A DNA stretch of 64,000 nucleotides from positions 2,053,001-2,117,000 of the forward strand of contig JAQPZY010001536.1 in assembly GCA_029931535.1 (NCBI GenBank), in the 5' to 3' direction. Position 1 is the first letter of the stretch. The number at the start of each line of letters is the position of its first letter. The translations under genes were made by a program, and so were the position numbers. The notes below the pieces were generated by a model. It did no database searches, was not told where the DNA came from, and was given only the letters and a program-made list of their open reading frames with translations. This DNA is from Margaritifera margaritifera. Lineage: Eukaryota; Mollusca; Bivalvia; Unionida; Margaritiferidae. Below are positions 10,605-23,275 of this stretch, piece after piece.

Positions 10605-13423
10605 CACAGTACATATAGCTTGCTTTACTATAAACCCTTAACAAATAGTAACATTGTGATAATTATATATGTTTTTCCATTGCATAGCATTACGATTTTC
10701 AACTCAACTGGTAGGCCCATGACTTTTATACATTATCGCAGCTTATGAGCACATGTAAATTGAAAAAAATATTTATAAAGATTTAAAGAAGCATGTAAAT
10801 AGTACACAGACCCTATCTCAAATCATGTTAAGGTTCAGAAATATTTCATAAAGGGATGAAATCTTGTGTTCATAATTCATCTGGTTATTGTTATGTACAA
10901 TGTTTAAAAATTCATTTTTATAGACTGTAAAATCATAGACATGGAGTTCAAGATTAACGTTTCCCTAAATCATGAACAGGAACGTTATTTGATCTTGCGC
11001 ATCATATTGCTACTGCTATTGCTGAAATGGAGAATCATGATTTCAAATGCCATATGTTGGGATCTAGTTTATAAAGAAAGTTTGACTGGGAAAAATTGCA
11101 CTTGAAAGATTAGTAATGTTGGCATTATTGACTAATCACTCAAAAGGCCATATCTTACATATTTTGTAAAACTAAGAGGTTCATTTTTTTTTACTTTATC
11201 GAGCAATTCCACATTTTGTATAACATTTGTTTAAAATCAACATGCTGTATTCAGAGGTTTATGTGATATTTTCTAGGCTGGATAAAGTGCTTGTTCAGAG
11301 CTGATATTTTGCTGAACTGTATATGGTATCAATTGAAATCGCACTGATGTCTTCAATACAGTATCCTTGTATAGGTGATTTAGATATTTCCCTTATAGGG
11401 GGTTGGGAGTTTCTTCGTGAAAAATCAGTTTGATACATCTGTGAAAGATCAAACAAGTTAAATAGGAACTATTCATACAAACGTATTTATGTAATGAGAG
11501 AGAGAGAGAGAGAGCGAGAGCGAGAGAGATAGATATGGATTCGGAGAAAGTTAAAATGTATTTCAATTTTTAAATTGACCGATGATATAACCTTTCGATT
11601 AAATGTTCAGTACTGCAAGAACCATGACTAAGACAAAGTAAATTCTTAAATCGGGAATGTACATTTAGTGTAAATGTCTATGCTAGCAATTGTGAAAATG
11701 ATTAAGTATAATAAATTTAATGTAGACTGATCAAATAGTTGAAAATGTATCAACCTCGTGCATAAAAAGCCAATTTCTCATTTTTGAAGCGATCCAATAA
11801 GAGAGACACACTAGCATGGCGAATTAGAATAATCTAGTGAGGTTCCCTCATTTGGACAAAATAGTTATGATTCTTACTAACGTTTGGTAATTTCTTTTAC
11901 AAATTCTTTAGCGGTCTGAAATATATATATCCATTACACAGCCAATACAACTATCCCAGCGGCAGCATCTGGAGAGCAATGATTTTTGTCGGTGCCATCA
12001 AATTGTCGGTAGACGTTTTCGACATACCCGATTATGTGATGTTTTACGATTGAAATAATAAATCTAAATCAATTTGTCTGGTAAAAATCAGAAAAAGACA
12101 TAGAGAGTTCAATACCAATTACGAATTTTATAGCTGATAGCACTCCTCCATCATACAATCCATTAAGATCGCGTTTTACTCCTAATATTATACATTACCA
12201 AAATTGAAATATTGGAAATGAATGAGAAATCCTAACTTTAAAGGATGCCAAAATAGAGTCGAAATGTCTAGTGATACTCATGTGAAACACTACAACATCT
12301 ATAACATTCATATACTGCATGGATTTTAACATATTTTTTATGGTACAAATGAATGCTGAAAATCGTAAAACAGACGAGCTATGATATCTTTGATGAAAAA
12401 AGTTAAAGTCAGAAATAATGTCGACTCAGATAAATTTATGAAAATGACAAGGAATTATTGTATGACTTCTTACGGTCTTTCAGTTTGCATATACAATTGT
12501 CTATCCATATTATTTTGGGAATATGGCGACTGTAAAAATGGGTTGTTTTTATTATGTTCATGCTTTCTGTTTATTACCATAAACCTCTCGTGGGAAACGG
12601 AAATCAAATATATAGTCCCTTAGCATGTTGTAATATAGATTTGGAAGAAGTAATGTTTGCAATTATTTGCAATTACTAATTAGAGCCTATGATCGATGAT
12701 CCAACGAGTGGTCGAAGAAATGTAATTCTTTAATATAATCGCAGTGTTAACATATACAAGAATGATTAATTTAAATTAATGCCATAAAACAGCTTGCTTT
12801 GCAAGCTGTATCATACGAAAATAATGAAAAAAATGAATGAATTACAGAGTCGTAACGGATAAAATGTGTAATCAAGCAAGTGGTTACAAAACACCGGTAA
12901 AGTTATAAGTGTAAACGACGAGCGCATATAAGTTCCGTCCCTTTACGTGTAAAGAGGCATTAGCCTATGAAGCTCAGCGCTTTTCATATTTTCTTAAATA
13001 TTTTTGGCTGAACACGAACCAAATATGTCAGATATTTGGACAAGGGACTCCCCATCCATCACCCCCACCCCCCCACCCCAAAAAAAAAAATAAAAAAAAT
13101 AAAACAAAGAACAAAACAAAAACAAAACAAAAAGGGGAGCTATGTTGTTTTTGTTAGCATTAGCTTGTATTTCCCCATTGTTTACATACCAACGGAAATA
13201 CGTGGTGACAGAGGTCGACCAGAATTACCTTCCAATAAAATAGTATTAAAGGGGCCCGTTCCATTTGAGAATTAGGTACTGCAGTGCATGCGTCGTGCGT
13301 GTACAGTATGGCAGAATTATCTTACCCATATAAACCATGCGCAGTGCATGCACGCCTCTATACCTATCTATCTGCTGGAGAAGACCCTAACAACTATACC
13401 AATGAAAGGTAAAAGCGGACATG
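10603..13423. other. Gene-free stretch
   Basis: Nothing recognisable except a (GA)n run at 11495-11529 and an A/C-rich low-complexity stretch at 13046-13130. Confidence 0.55.
11495..11529. repeat. (GA)n microsatellite, imperfect
   Basis: GA units with two GAGC interruptions. Confidence 0.9.
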
Positions 13424-13648
13424 TCATGTAGGTTGACCTATAATACACTGACACGTGTGGAGCAGGTGAACAAAATAATTAATTTGCTTAATTACTGAGC
13501 AAAATATGTATTTCGATCCAATTAATAATATACCTTTTTTCAGTTTCTTGTATTGCTTTAATTGCTTTAATAATTCTTCGCTCCATTTGGAAGTATATCC
13601 TTTTTCGAATGTTGATTTTTTAAATGAAATATCGTATATTGCCTCCAT
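13424..13648 (-). pseudogene. Polinton-type integrase C-terminal remnant
   Basis: A minus-strand open frame whose N-terminal part reads STFEKGYTSKWSEEL at about 13575-13619. The block F-x-K-G-Y-T-x-x-W-(S/T)-E-E is characteristic of the C-terminal domain of the retroviral-like integrases of Polinton/Maverick elements and related proteins, just before a short beta-rich module. The catalytic DDE core is not in this frame, and after the motif the homology seems to shift to another frame. It sits 4 kb from a Polinton-type polymerase fragment on the opposite strand, which supports the assignment. Some LTR-retrotransposon integrases carry similar tails, so the alternative is a Ty3-like fragment. 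Confidence 0.45.
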
Positions 13649-13725
13649 TTTTAGATACCTTTGAATTATTTCGATATGTTATTTTTTGTTGCTAACCTAG
13701 CCAAGTTGTAATATTGTTTGAACAT

Positions 13726-13959
13726 TTATAATGCTTTATCGCTATAATTATTTTTATTATTCCATCGTTTCAATATCAGATCAATGCAATCATAGTCAAC
13801 ATTCTTTCTTACAATATTTTTGTCATTATTATTATATGTTTCAAGTTTGAATTCATATAGTTTATTAGGGTCAATATACAAGTTATCACAATATGAATCA
13901 TCATGTAATTTGTAAGATTTCACAGGTAAATATTCATTGGAATCATAAACTATTTCCAT
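13726..13959 (-). other. Unrecognised open frame beside integrase remnant
   Basis: Minus-strand frame of 77 codons, rich in Asn, Tyr, Asp and Lys, starting MEIVYDSNEY. It lies immediately upstream (in transcription sense) of the integrase-like remnant and has similar AT-driven codon use. No family recognised; it could be another gene of the same decayed element. Confidence 0.3.
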
Positions 13960-13974
13960 TCCTGTACTTTATTT

Positions 13975-14215
13975 GTTAGGTTCCCAAAGCTTGAACTTGT
14001 GTTGTATTGGGTCTCAAAGGTTAAGTTTGTGTTGGTTTGACTTCCAGGGCTTCATGAAGCTTGTGTTTCTTCAATACCAAATCTTGAGCTTGTGATGATT
14101 TGGCTACCAAGGCTTGAGACTGTGTTGGTTGGCTCCAAAAGCTTCAGCTTGTGTTGGTAAGATCACCAAAGTCTGAGATTCTGTTGGTTTGGCCACCAAA
14201 GCTTGAGCTTGGTAT
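13975..14215. repeat. Degenerate tandem repeat, about 34 bp
   Basis: Six to seven diverged units built on AAGCTTGAGCTTGTGTTGG and TTTGGCCACCAAA. On the minus strand they read as a Gln/Ser-rich low-complexity peptide. Confidence 0.65.
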
Positions 14216-16302
14216 TCTTAACTAGCTGAATCAATATGGGCCGCTGTGGATGCTTCGAATATATCTCCTTTAATATTATATTTGATAAATTCCGAATGCC
14301 GTTTTGGTTTTCACTATTTAATTTGGGAGTTTGTGTTTTATTTATTATTTTATTCTGTTCATTTTTTAGTTAATCATCAAGTAGATTGCTGACCGATTTA
14401 GTAGTGTAAACTCACATACGTTTTTGTTCTTCGGTTGTGAGGAAAAGATCTGTGTAAGTTGAGAATTCTTCTGCCATTAGTTGTTCTACTTGCTCTTCTG
14501 AGGTAGTAGGTTATTTTCACTACCTGTAACATACATGGATGAACACGTCTTTTCCTAGTATGCATAGAAGGTGGTTGATCTTGTGCCTCAGTTTTATCTT
14601 CTTTTAATAATTTTGTAATCGATTCAGCAAGTGTTTTGATTCACTTAGCTAATGGTATTAAAGCATTCAGCTGAAACTCTTGCTTGCCTATGTTTTGGTA
14701 TAAAATTTAATCTTTAATTTTGTTTTTTGTTATTAAGCCATTTTTCAACTATCTCTTTACGTTTATGTATATTAGTAGCTTTTCGAAGGTCAATGTCTAT
14801 AGTAATATATTATGTAATATTATTGTAACGTAATGTAAAATACAAGTTCTAGAAATGTTTCCGACAATTCCACGGAGCTGTATAATTATTAAGGTTTAAG
14901 AAAACAGTACTAATCCAGAATGTACTGTATACTGATATATCACAAAAGTAGAATATCCACGCACAAAAAGAACCAAATTCGTTTTTGACCTCTCAATCCA
15001 GTGTAGCTATGTAGAATGCTAGAATGCTGCTATACATCTTATTATATAGTCTCTTACTACGCAATCGAAATGAAACCCAAACTACGTCTTTGATAAACAA
15101 CTGGGTATTTCGAAATAATTTCCTTCTAAATTACAACCCTCTTCAAACCAATCAGAAATTAGGTTATGCGCGACATCGCCAAAGTACTGGTGCCCGGACA
15201 TTATTAACAGTAAATAATGTATTGACTCTGAGATGAATCATATAATCTAGGTCAGAAGTTCATAACCTCACGCGCTGGATCACATGACACGACTAAAGCT
15301 TCAGTGAAATATCGATCCAAATTACCGTATGTGTACTCACGGCAAGACGGCAGCTGTTAGACTAAGAACAGAGATCACAAACTAATAAACTGTACCAATA
15401 TTAAAAGAAAAATGATATATAATTCCGTAGCAATGATTATCTGAAATTATTATCTAAACCAATAAAAAGTACAAAACAATTTGTGTTTTGGCGGATGTAT
15501 TTTCGGACAGCATAATAAGATTGGGTTAAATACATATAATTACAACGTTATTACATCTTAAACTAAAGTATTCTTTAATTTTATTCACATTAGTATTGCA
15601 AATGTTACATCATGAATCACGATTATTTTTTTATATATCATTTTTCAATGCTTCTAGAGGAATGCCATATTCAGGTGCGAGTACAGTTAGTTTTGCTTGG
15701 ACTTTTTTTTCTTCTTATCAAAATATCAAATAATTCTTCCAACATGGCATATTTTGCTTGGATATTATTGATAGTATATACAGCAATTTAAATATGGTTA
15801 AAATATTTATGTAATAGGTTTAATTATAAATTCGTTTTTCATTGGCCTGTGCTTTCAACAATAAGGTAATGACAATCAGCTAATAAGAATCATTGTTTAG
15901 TTTCTTTAGGTTGCTCAACACCAAAACGAATTATTTCCATTATTATACTTAGTATATAAAGCTAAAACTTGTTTCCCTCACAGTCATTGAGCTTGTAAAT
16001 TTTTTTATATTTTTCTAAGGGCTCTACGTAGTTTTCACGCATTTAGAATTATTTTATTTCTTTTAACACATATTCTGGTCTGTTTTTTGTCAGTATCAAA
16101 ATTGAATTTTATATCCATCCATCTATTACCCTTTAAAAATCGGCGGTTTAATTTTAAATTCGATCTTTTATCATCAAATTTTAATGCAGCATTTATCGAT
16201 GTTGTTATCACAGGAATAACACTCAATATTAAAAACAAATTGGATTTGCTGGTAACGCTGCTATAAATGCTGTGCCGCCCAAAAATTCTGTTATCAGCAT
16301 AG

Positions 16303-16306
<4 letters not shown>
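14216..16306 (-). pseudogene. Coding-like shreds, probably of the same Polinton-like element
   Basis: On the minus strand several stop-free runs with protein-like composition occur in changing frames. One reads EEQVEQLMAEEFSTYTDLF at about 14440-14510, one AKLTVLAPEYGIPLEALKN at about 15645-15705, and one NRRFLKGNRWMDIKFNFDTD at about 16077-16160. I cannot assign them to a family. Position between an integrase-like piece and a family B polymerase piece suggests structural or accessory genes of a Polinton-like element, but this is inference. Frames are broken by many stops. Confidence 0.3.

Positions 16307-16354
<48 letters not shown>
16307..16354. repeat. (TA)n microsatellite
   Basis: About 24 perfect TA units. 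Confidence 0.95.
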
Positions 16355-16360
<6 letters not shown>

Positions 16361-17396
16361 AACGTTCCTGTGCGCAGACCACAAGCATGCTAAATAATTA
16401 TGTAATTCTGTAATGTTACGTGTTGTATTAATTAACATTTATATTATTATGTTAGAATAAAAAGTAAAACCGAATATCATAAAAGCATTGAACTCTTTAC
16501 CAGTCCATATATTATTTATTAAGAGGATTACGACTACACTTTCCATATTTTTGTGTCATTGAGTACAAAACATTGAAATTACTTCCATCATAAAAGCAAA
16601 AATATATCCATGAAAGTTTAGATGTGATGGATATTACTTGGTTTATTGTTAGAATAACCTAATTCAAGATTTTCTACTATAGGTAGAATTGTTTTTTTTT
16701 TGCATTTCAATATCATTGCTTTTCGTATACTCCAACCATGATTTTTTTCTTCATGACCTTTATGAATTCCCCAAAATTATATTTTGAGAGTTTTATTTGT
16801 GGCGTGATAATATGAATGCAGCTTTATATTCCCTCTAAAATATATTTTACCATCAGCATAGTTTGTTTTGTCAGGTAAACGTCGTCAGTAGCTTGTTGTA
16901 ATTTTATTTTTACCCGTATCCAGTGTACCTATAATAGAATCACCACTTTTCATTTAAAGCTGTATTATTGAAATTATTATTATTGATATCAACATTATCC
17001 ATAAATAATTAGGTGGATGCATCTTGGTCAGCTGTTGGATTATTCGGATGTGTTATCTCTTTTTCACTAATATTTACAGAACAGAAAAAAAAGAAAAAGA
17101 AAAATTACAATTTAAATGTTTTTTTTTACATCTTGCAGTACTATCCAAACTTCAAATTGAACTATATGGTCACAATTTGTTCCTGTTGTAATGTATCACA
17201 TAAAAATAAAGAAATAAGATAGAACATTATTTTGGAAATATTATTTTACAGAGTGATAGATTTAAAACTGTTTTAAACACAAAAGCGTTTGATGAGGAAA
17301 TATATAACATTGATGATAGTTTCTTGCAGTATTTTCAGAAATAAAAGCAAAAGTTGATACATTTACATCACTAGCTTTTGGATGGATAATTAGAAG

Positions 17397-17399
<3 letters not shown>
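16355..17399. other. Unclassified AT-rich stretch inside Polinton-like region
   Basis: No clear gene. Minus-strand shreds such as TLDTGKNKI near 16905 may be coding relics of the surrounding element, but no family is recognised. Confidence 0.35.

Positions 17400-17459
<60 letters not shown>
17400..17459. repeat. (TA)n microsatellite
   Basis: About 30 perfect AT units. Confidence 0.95.
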
Positions 17460-17465
<6 letters not shown>

Positions 17466-17539
17466 GGTATTTCAAAACATGAACCCATTACAGAAAATAG
17501 CTATATCCACATACAAAATAATTGGAATCAGAAAAAGGA

Positions 17540-18360
17540 TGTATGAACATTAAGCAGGAGGATAACTTATGCTTTGAATGTTCTTTACTAGAAGAATTAT
17601 ATCCAGCTAAAAATTTAAATGTTTGCCTTGTTTCCCTGTGTAAAAAAACATATTGGTATATTTATCGTCGATATTTAATTTCCTGATTTATTGAAAGATG
17701 TTTCTGAAGTTTGTCATACTCTCAAATATAGAGGAGATCTCCATATAGCTTGTAATGCGCAACTTACAATATTCCAATATAAGACTAAAGTCGCTGTGGT
17801 ATTCTATAAGTTATGGGGTTATGATCGACATTTAATAATATTGGAGATTCAAATGGAAAAATAGCAGGCATACCTAATGATATGGAAAAATATATGTTAT
17901 TTGGAATTGGTCAGTTACAATTTATTGATTCTTTACAATTTTGTACTGGCAGTTTGGATAAATTAGCATCTAATCAGTATAAAGAAAAATTTATGATAAC
18001 AAGTGAATTTACTGATAAAAATAAAATGGAGTTTTTAAATTAAACGGTGTTTATCTATATGATTAAGTTTGAGACATTTAAAGAAACAGAATTTCTAGAA
18101 AAGGGCTCGTTTTATTAATTGGTAAGAAAATCAGAAATCTCAGAGAAAGATTATGCTGTGCCCAAAAGGTTTGAGAAACTTGTAAATAAATAACCTTGGT
18201 GAACATCATGACCTATATATAAAGCATGATGTTCTGTTACTTGCTGATGTTTTTGAAACGTTCATTATGGTTTAGATCCAGCCCATTATTTCAGTAGCCC
18301 AAGTATGCCCTTTAATGCATTACTAAAAATTAGAAAATCTATCTCTTTCCAAAAGTGTTA
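17540..18360 (+). pseudogene. Family B DNA polymerase remnant (exonuclease half), Polinton-type, copy 1
   Basis: Decayed polymerase of the protein-primed type found in Polintons/Mavericks, which replicates the element's linear DNA. In order, in shifting frames: a Cys-rich start near 17575; a YRGD-LHIACN block near 17730; GYDRHLI near 17818; the exonuclease-region block GIPNDMEKYMLFGIGQLQFI (about 17864-17924) followed by DSLQF; LYIKHDVLLLADVFE at about 18212-18258; and GLDPAHYFSSPS at about 18268-18305. This order and spacing match the 3'-5' exonuclease half of this polymerase family. The polymerase palm is missing here, because the sequence runs into an (AC)n/(AT)n microsatellite. At least four stops or frameshifts make it non-functional. 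A related but separate copy lies at 54450-55990. Confidence 0.85.
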
Positions 18361-18393
18361 AATAGAAACTTTCAAACGCATTACACACACAAA

Positions 18394-18398
<5 letters not shown>

Positions 18399-18452
<54 letters not shown>
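18399..18452. repeat. (AC)n-(AT)n compound microsatellite
   Basis: About 13 AC units run directly into about 14 AT units. It marks the end of recognisable polymerase copy 1. Confidence 0.95.
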
Positions 18453-18459
<7 letters not shown>

Positions 18460-18593
18460 GAAGAAATATATTTAGCATTTTGAGCAAATATAAAACAATT
18501 TTGTGAATAAATATATTTTAAACAAGTGAAAGAATATATAGCATAATTGTGAAAAACTATTTAAAAAATGTATTGAAAAAGTACATAACAAAT

Positions 18594-18594
18594 C

Positions 18595-18649
<55 letters not shown>
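18594..18649. repeat. (TA)n microsatellite
   Basis: About 28 units with one CA interruption. Confidence 0.95.
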
Positions 18650-18652
<3 letters not shown>

Positions 18653-18829
18653 GTTTGAAAAATATATAATAACAGTTATAAAAAATATAACTAAATGTTT
18701 GATCAAGTATATAACAAAATAATTTTAATTCTCCATAAAAACTTTAAAAATACTTTAAAATATATAATATCATACCAATCTAAAACGCATAAAAACATCA
18801 TTCTTTAGATCATCCAAGCCTCTAAAACA

Positions 18830-18832
<3 letters not shown>

Positions 18833-18907
<75 letters not shown>
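18833..18907. repeat. (TA)n microsatellite
   Basis: About 37 perfect units. Confidence 0.95.
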
Positions 18908-18908
<1 letters not shown>

Positions 18909-19412
18909 TGGATGCTTCTTGTGTCTTACAGATTCTATGATTATCCAGATGTTTATTGATTTAAGGCTCTTGATGTAATTAGGTGAGGAAACGGTTGTGT
19001 CTAGAGCACAGATATCGTTTATAATCACCAATTACTTTTCTAATCATTCAATAATAATATGATGAGTCCTTTCAGAAGACGAAACCTTCGCTATGTATTT
19101 ACATTCCATGTGCGAGGACCAACTAAAATAATCCTCTCATTTCGGGCTGCTCAGGCAGTTTCATCAATGTAATACGAGCTATGTAAGTAGATTTGTAGCA
19201 ATCACGATGGATAAGCTATGAGTTTTAGTGCATTCACGAAGACGCACATGGAAGTAAAGCACATCTTTATCTCTCCACATCGCATGTGGATGAGCCCACA
19301 CAACATGCACAAATTGTGTAAGTCGGGTTATGTTCAGTTGAGGTGTAGTGGCTGGCGAGTTTGGCATTGATTTTATTGCGAATGTGACTCTTGCGATTTT
19401 ATGAGACAATGT
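18908..19412. other. Gene-free stretch
   Basis: Nothing recognised; a 76-codon minus-strand frame at 19179-19409 has no known motif. Confidence 0.5.
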
Positions 19413-19889
19413 ACTTTACAGCGTTTTCAATGGTTGACCAGATGGACAGTCTCTACTTATTCAATGGACTTTACAGCGTTTTCAATGGTTGACCAGATGG
19501 ACATTCTCTACTTATTCATTGGACTTTATAGCGTTTTCACTGGTTGACCAGATGGACATTCTCTACTTATTCAATGGACTTTATAGCGTTTTCAATGGTT
19601 GACCAGATGGACATTCTCTACTTGTATTCATGATAAAGAAAGCTCTCTTTCTCTGTTTTTGGTTTATTCAATGGTTGACCAGATGGACATTCTCTACTTA
19701 TTCATGATAAATAAAGCTCTCTTTCTCTGTTTTTGGTTTATTCAATGGTTGACCAGATGGACATTCGCTACTTATTCATCATAAATAAAGCTCTCTTTCT
19801 CTGTTTTTGGTTTATTCAATGGTTAACCAGATGGACATTCTCTACTTGTTCATGATAAAGAAAGCTCTCTTTCTCTGTTTTTGGTTTAT
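19413..19889. repeat. Composite minisatellite, 55-bp then 74-bp units
   Basis: The shared core GGTTGACCAGATGGACATTC recurs at about 19432, 19487, 19542, 19597, 19673, 19747 and 19821. The first four spacings are 55 bp, with the unit containing TTTACAGCGTTTTC. The later spacings are 76, 74 and 74 bp, with the unit containing AAGCTCTCTTTCTCTG. A new segment therefore replaced part of the unit during array growth. Open frames across it are artefacts. Confidence 0.9.
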
Positions 19890-21036
19890 GACTGATTGTA
19901 CATGATCACATTTAAAAACATCTACAAGACAAGGCCCGCCACTTTCAATGTAATAACTGAATAAGTTAGTCCATAGAAGATGCTCAGAATGTTGTGACGT
20001 CTTTTTGGAAATGTGTATATTATCTGATTGTAAATGTTACATGTGTAGTAAAATGAATAATGCATAAAATGGAAATTTAAGGATGTAAACAAACATCTTG
20101 AAATGCCTCCCAGATGCTAAAGGTGCGTTTAGAACATCATATGTGAAGAAAGTTCTCCTTGTTGCAACCAAAGTGACAGATGGGCTGAATATATACGGGT
20201 TATACAGACTGGCTGGATAGGCACGGAGGTATACAGATCGGCTGGATAGACACGGGGATTTGGCAGGATAGGAACGGGAGTATGACGTTTACTATAGTGA
20301 TTGTATTTAATCCGGCTGTCTGATTCAACTGAGGTCAAACTATCCACATAGCTTTTTCCTCGCTTTCATAAGTTGTGGTGGCTTCCAGAACAACAACATA
20401 TGTCTATGTTCTAGAATACAAAAGTTTCGTAGTAAATGTCTCCCTATTTTTGCATATGGCTTCACAGATCTCTCTCTCTCTCTCAAAAATCCTCTAAAAC
20501 AACGACAAACAACAACAACAACAACGATAACCACAAAAAACAACAAACAAACCAAACAAATTAATGACTAGACAAATTGTTATTAGATCAGCGATTTTAA
20601 AACTAAGTTCCTTGCAAAATGTTTGTTTTATAACAAACTAAATCATTATAAAAGAAACAAATTGTTTTGTGTCGGACTTTCAGCAGTATGCATACCTTGA
20701 GTTTAATTGCCTGTCAAGACATGGAGTTTGACTTAAGCAAATAAAATTCCCTGATCTTGTCTTTATGCGAATTACTAGAAAAACTATTGTCACTCTTCTT
20801 CTGTGACATATACGCACATCCTGTAGTATTCAAACCAAATGCGTACTATTTTTCGAGTAAATCTTGCCTTTGCTATTTCATGAGACCTCTCAGGTATGAA
20901 ATTGCGTACATGTTCGTTATGTAAGTTTTAATAAATAGTCTGTCCACAACATAAGACAATTTAATGTAAATCAATGTACATTTCTTTTGCAAAGTATACA
21001 TACTCGGTTTTCCTTCCACATACAGACAAACGGGCA
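19890..21036. other. Gene-free stretch with a short tandem repeat
   Basis: Three diverged units of about 29 bp (core GGCTGGATAGGCACGG) lie at 20202-20285. An A/C-rich run at 20496-20560 is low complexity. No gene seen. Confidence 0.5.
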
Positions 21037-21213
<177 letters not shown>

Positions 21214-22923
21214 AGATATTTTGCTTTTGAGTGGTTCGTAGCGAAGGAGCTACCCATTCTACGGAGGTAGTTATTGTTTCTTATTGACTGCACACGCCTG
21301 TAACGACGTACTTGGTCAAGAGCGTGCAACAATGCAAACAAGTCGAATATTGTTTATTTTTCATCCTACAATTGAATACGGACTTGAAAAGATATATATA
21401 TATATATATTTCAAAAGATAAATACTTGTTTTCTTTATTGCATATTTCTTACATTATCCCCATGCACCGGTGTGCAAGAGGATTATTTATACTTGCAACA
21501 ATAAAAACATTATTTTTTTAAATCGAAACTATTGTTTTTATTGCACATGCAGCCAGACTATCGTCATTTCGTAGACATGTAGATAATAAAATTATGATGC
21601 ATTAAGAGAGCGGTTCTATGACACAAAAATGCATTTATACTTAGAAAGCTACACAGTTAGCAGATCAACGTAGCCATTGTTTTCAAGTTTTTCGTTTTTT
21701 CACGTGAAAAATTATAATATTTTCATTTTTTTAAAGAACCATTTGTACAGAAAATATATTGTTTAAAAAATTAAGCAAATGTTTTTTTTCACTAAATATC
21801 AGTTGCTAAATGTATCTCAGGAAATGGAACTAACATCAAATAAATCATGCCCAAATCTTAGCTTATACTATATAAGAAAAAATACACAATATTTTGGAGA
21901 ATAATGTCCCTGGTATAGAACCAGCTATATCTCTTTATGACAAAAAGACATACCCACTTAATAATTGACTTCTGAATGTCAAAAACAACATATTATCATT
22001 AAATGCTTTTTTATCCTACAATCTTATTTTCCATATATTTGTCCAATTTAGGCTCTCTAAATAATGTCACAGAGCAACTGTTGTGTCTGGTACAAAGATC
22101 TTGTTTGATATTACCAGGTACCATCTGAAAAATTGACAAACCACTATACAAAATAAAACATTTGCTTACAAGTAAAACGGCATATTTTTACTAGTATAAT
22201 AGATTTGCTTACAAGTAAAACGGCTTATTTTCGATAGTATAATCTATTTCTCTGTTGCTTAGGTAACATGAGAGGAAATAATATTTTTTCTCACGGAATG
22301 GCTTCAGGTAAGCATTTACCCCCCCTCCCCGAAAAAAAAGCATAATTACAATTATTTTGACTATAATGTACGGGAGTATTAGCCTTTAAGTAAAGTTCGA
22401 CTTTTTCAAGCCTGAAAGAACATCTCTGTAGGTTTTAGCAACACACATTGAAATGCTAAAAGTGTATTCTACAAATGCTGATTAATGTTAAGTTCAAATT
22501 AAATATTTTATTACCTGTTCTATATTGGACAAGAGGAGAAGAATGCAAAATATTTTGTGTGTGTATATTTTGTATGTTTTCTTTTCGCCTGTTCCTTTTT
22601 TGCTCAATCATTCCCATTCCACATTCAAGGTCAAAATCTTACTTATCTAAGGCTTTGTGATTATACCCAGGGGCGGGGATCCTCAGATGGCATCAATTTA
22701 AATATTTGGATACATTAAGAGTCATGTAAGTGGACTTATGGCGTATCAGAAGGTATACGCTTTGAATTTTAACGCACGCTATTTACTACGCATGCAGAAC
22801 AGTCAATCAAACGTGTTATGCTATAATAAATTAGTATATCAAACGTGTACTAATTTTATGTTTGCCATTTTTAATAATACTGCTGGAATTTAAATGTAAA
22901 CTAATATTTATGAAATGAGTATC
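21214..22923. other. Gene-free stretch with a direct repeat
   Basis: A 43-bp direct repeat (core TTTGCTTACAAGTAAAACGG) occurs twice at about 22160-22244. Short (TA)n at 21392-21408. Otherwise nothing recognised. Confidence 0.5.
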
Positions 22924-23131
22924 GTGTGTACTCGCTTATAAGTCAGGTGGAACTGCAAGCAACATAGACCCTGATCTGCCATCGCATAATGCGCTGGCAA
23001 ATCAGGGTCTACTTTGGCTGTTCTATTGATTAGTCCTAACAAACTGCATAGATCCGGATCTGCTAGAGCATTTTGAGAAGGCAAATCTGGGTCTGTGCAG
23101 TTTCTATTCGACTTATATGCGAGTATATACG
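22924..23131 (+). mobile_element. MITE-like element with internal hairpins, copy 1
   Basis: Ends are inverted repeats: TGTACTCGCTTATAAGTC (22927-22944) against GACTTATATGCGAGTATATA (23110-23129). Inside, 22966-23010 forms a strong hairpin (AGACCCTGAT...ATCAGGGTCT) and 23050-23094 a weaker one (GATCCGGATCTGC against GCAAATCTGGGTC). There is no coding capacity. About 200 bp with terminal inverted repeats fits a non-autonomous DNA transposon; the parent family is not identified and no target-site duplication is clear. A second, reverse-oriented copy is at 41714-41880. Confidence 0.7.
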
Positions 23132-23275
23132 ACAGTCGGATAAAGGCTTCATACTTGGATACGTTGGATCATATGAAATAATTGTAATGGTTGCCGTCAA
23201 AAAGAATGTTTCCTCGTTTAACATTCAATCATTGAATAAGTGATTAGTGGTTATTCTACATTTAACAAAATGCAA

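Noticed and set aside
10380..10748. Open frames of YIYIYI type here and at 16.3, 18.8, 21.0, 32.7, 36.6, 38.2, 41.5, 45.4, 46.2, 47.3 and 49.4 kb
   Set aside because: They are translations of (TA)n and neighbouring dinucleotide repeats, open on both strands, with no codon structure.
12890..13400. Possible SINE or promoter region near 12.9-13.4 kb
   Set aside because: No TATA/initiator pair, A/B boxes or downstream coding sequence could be supported.
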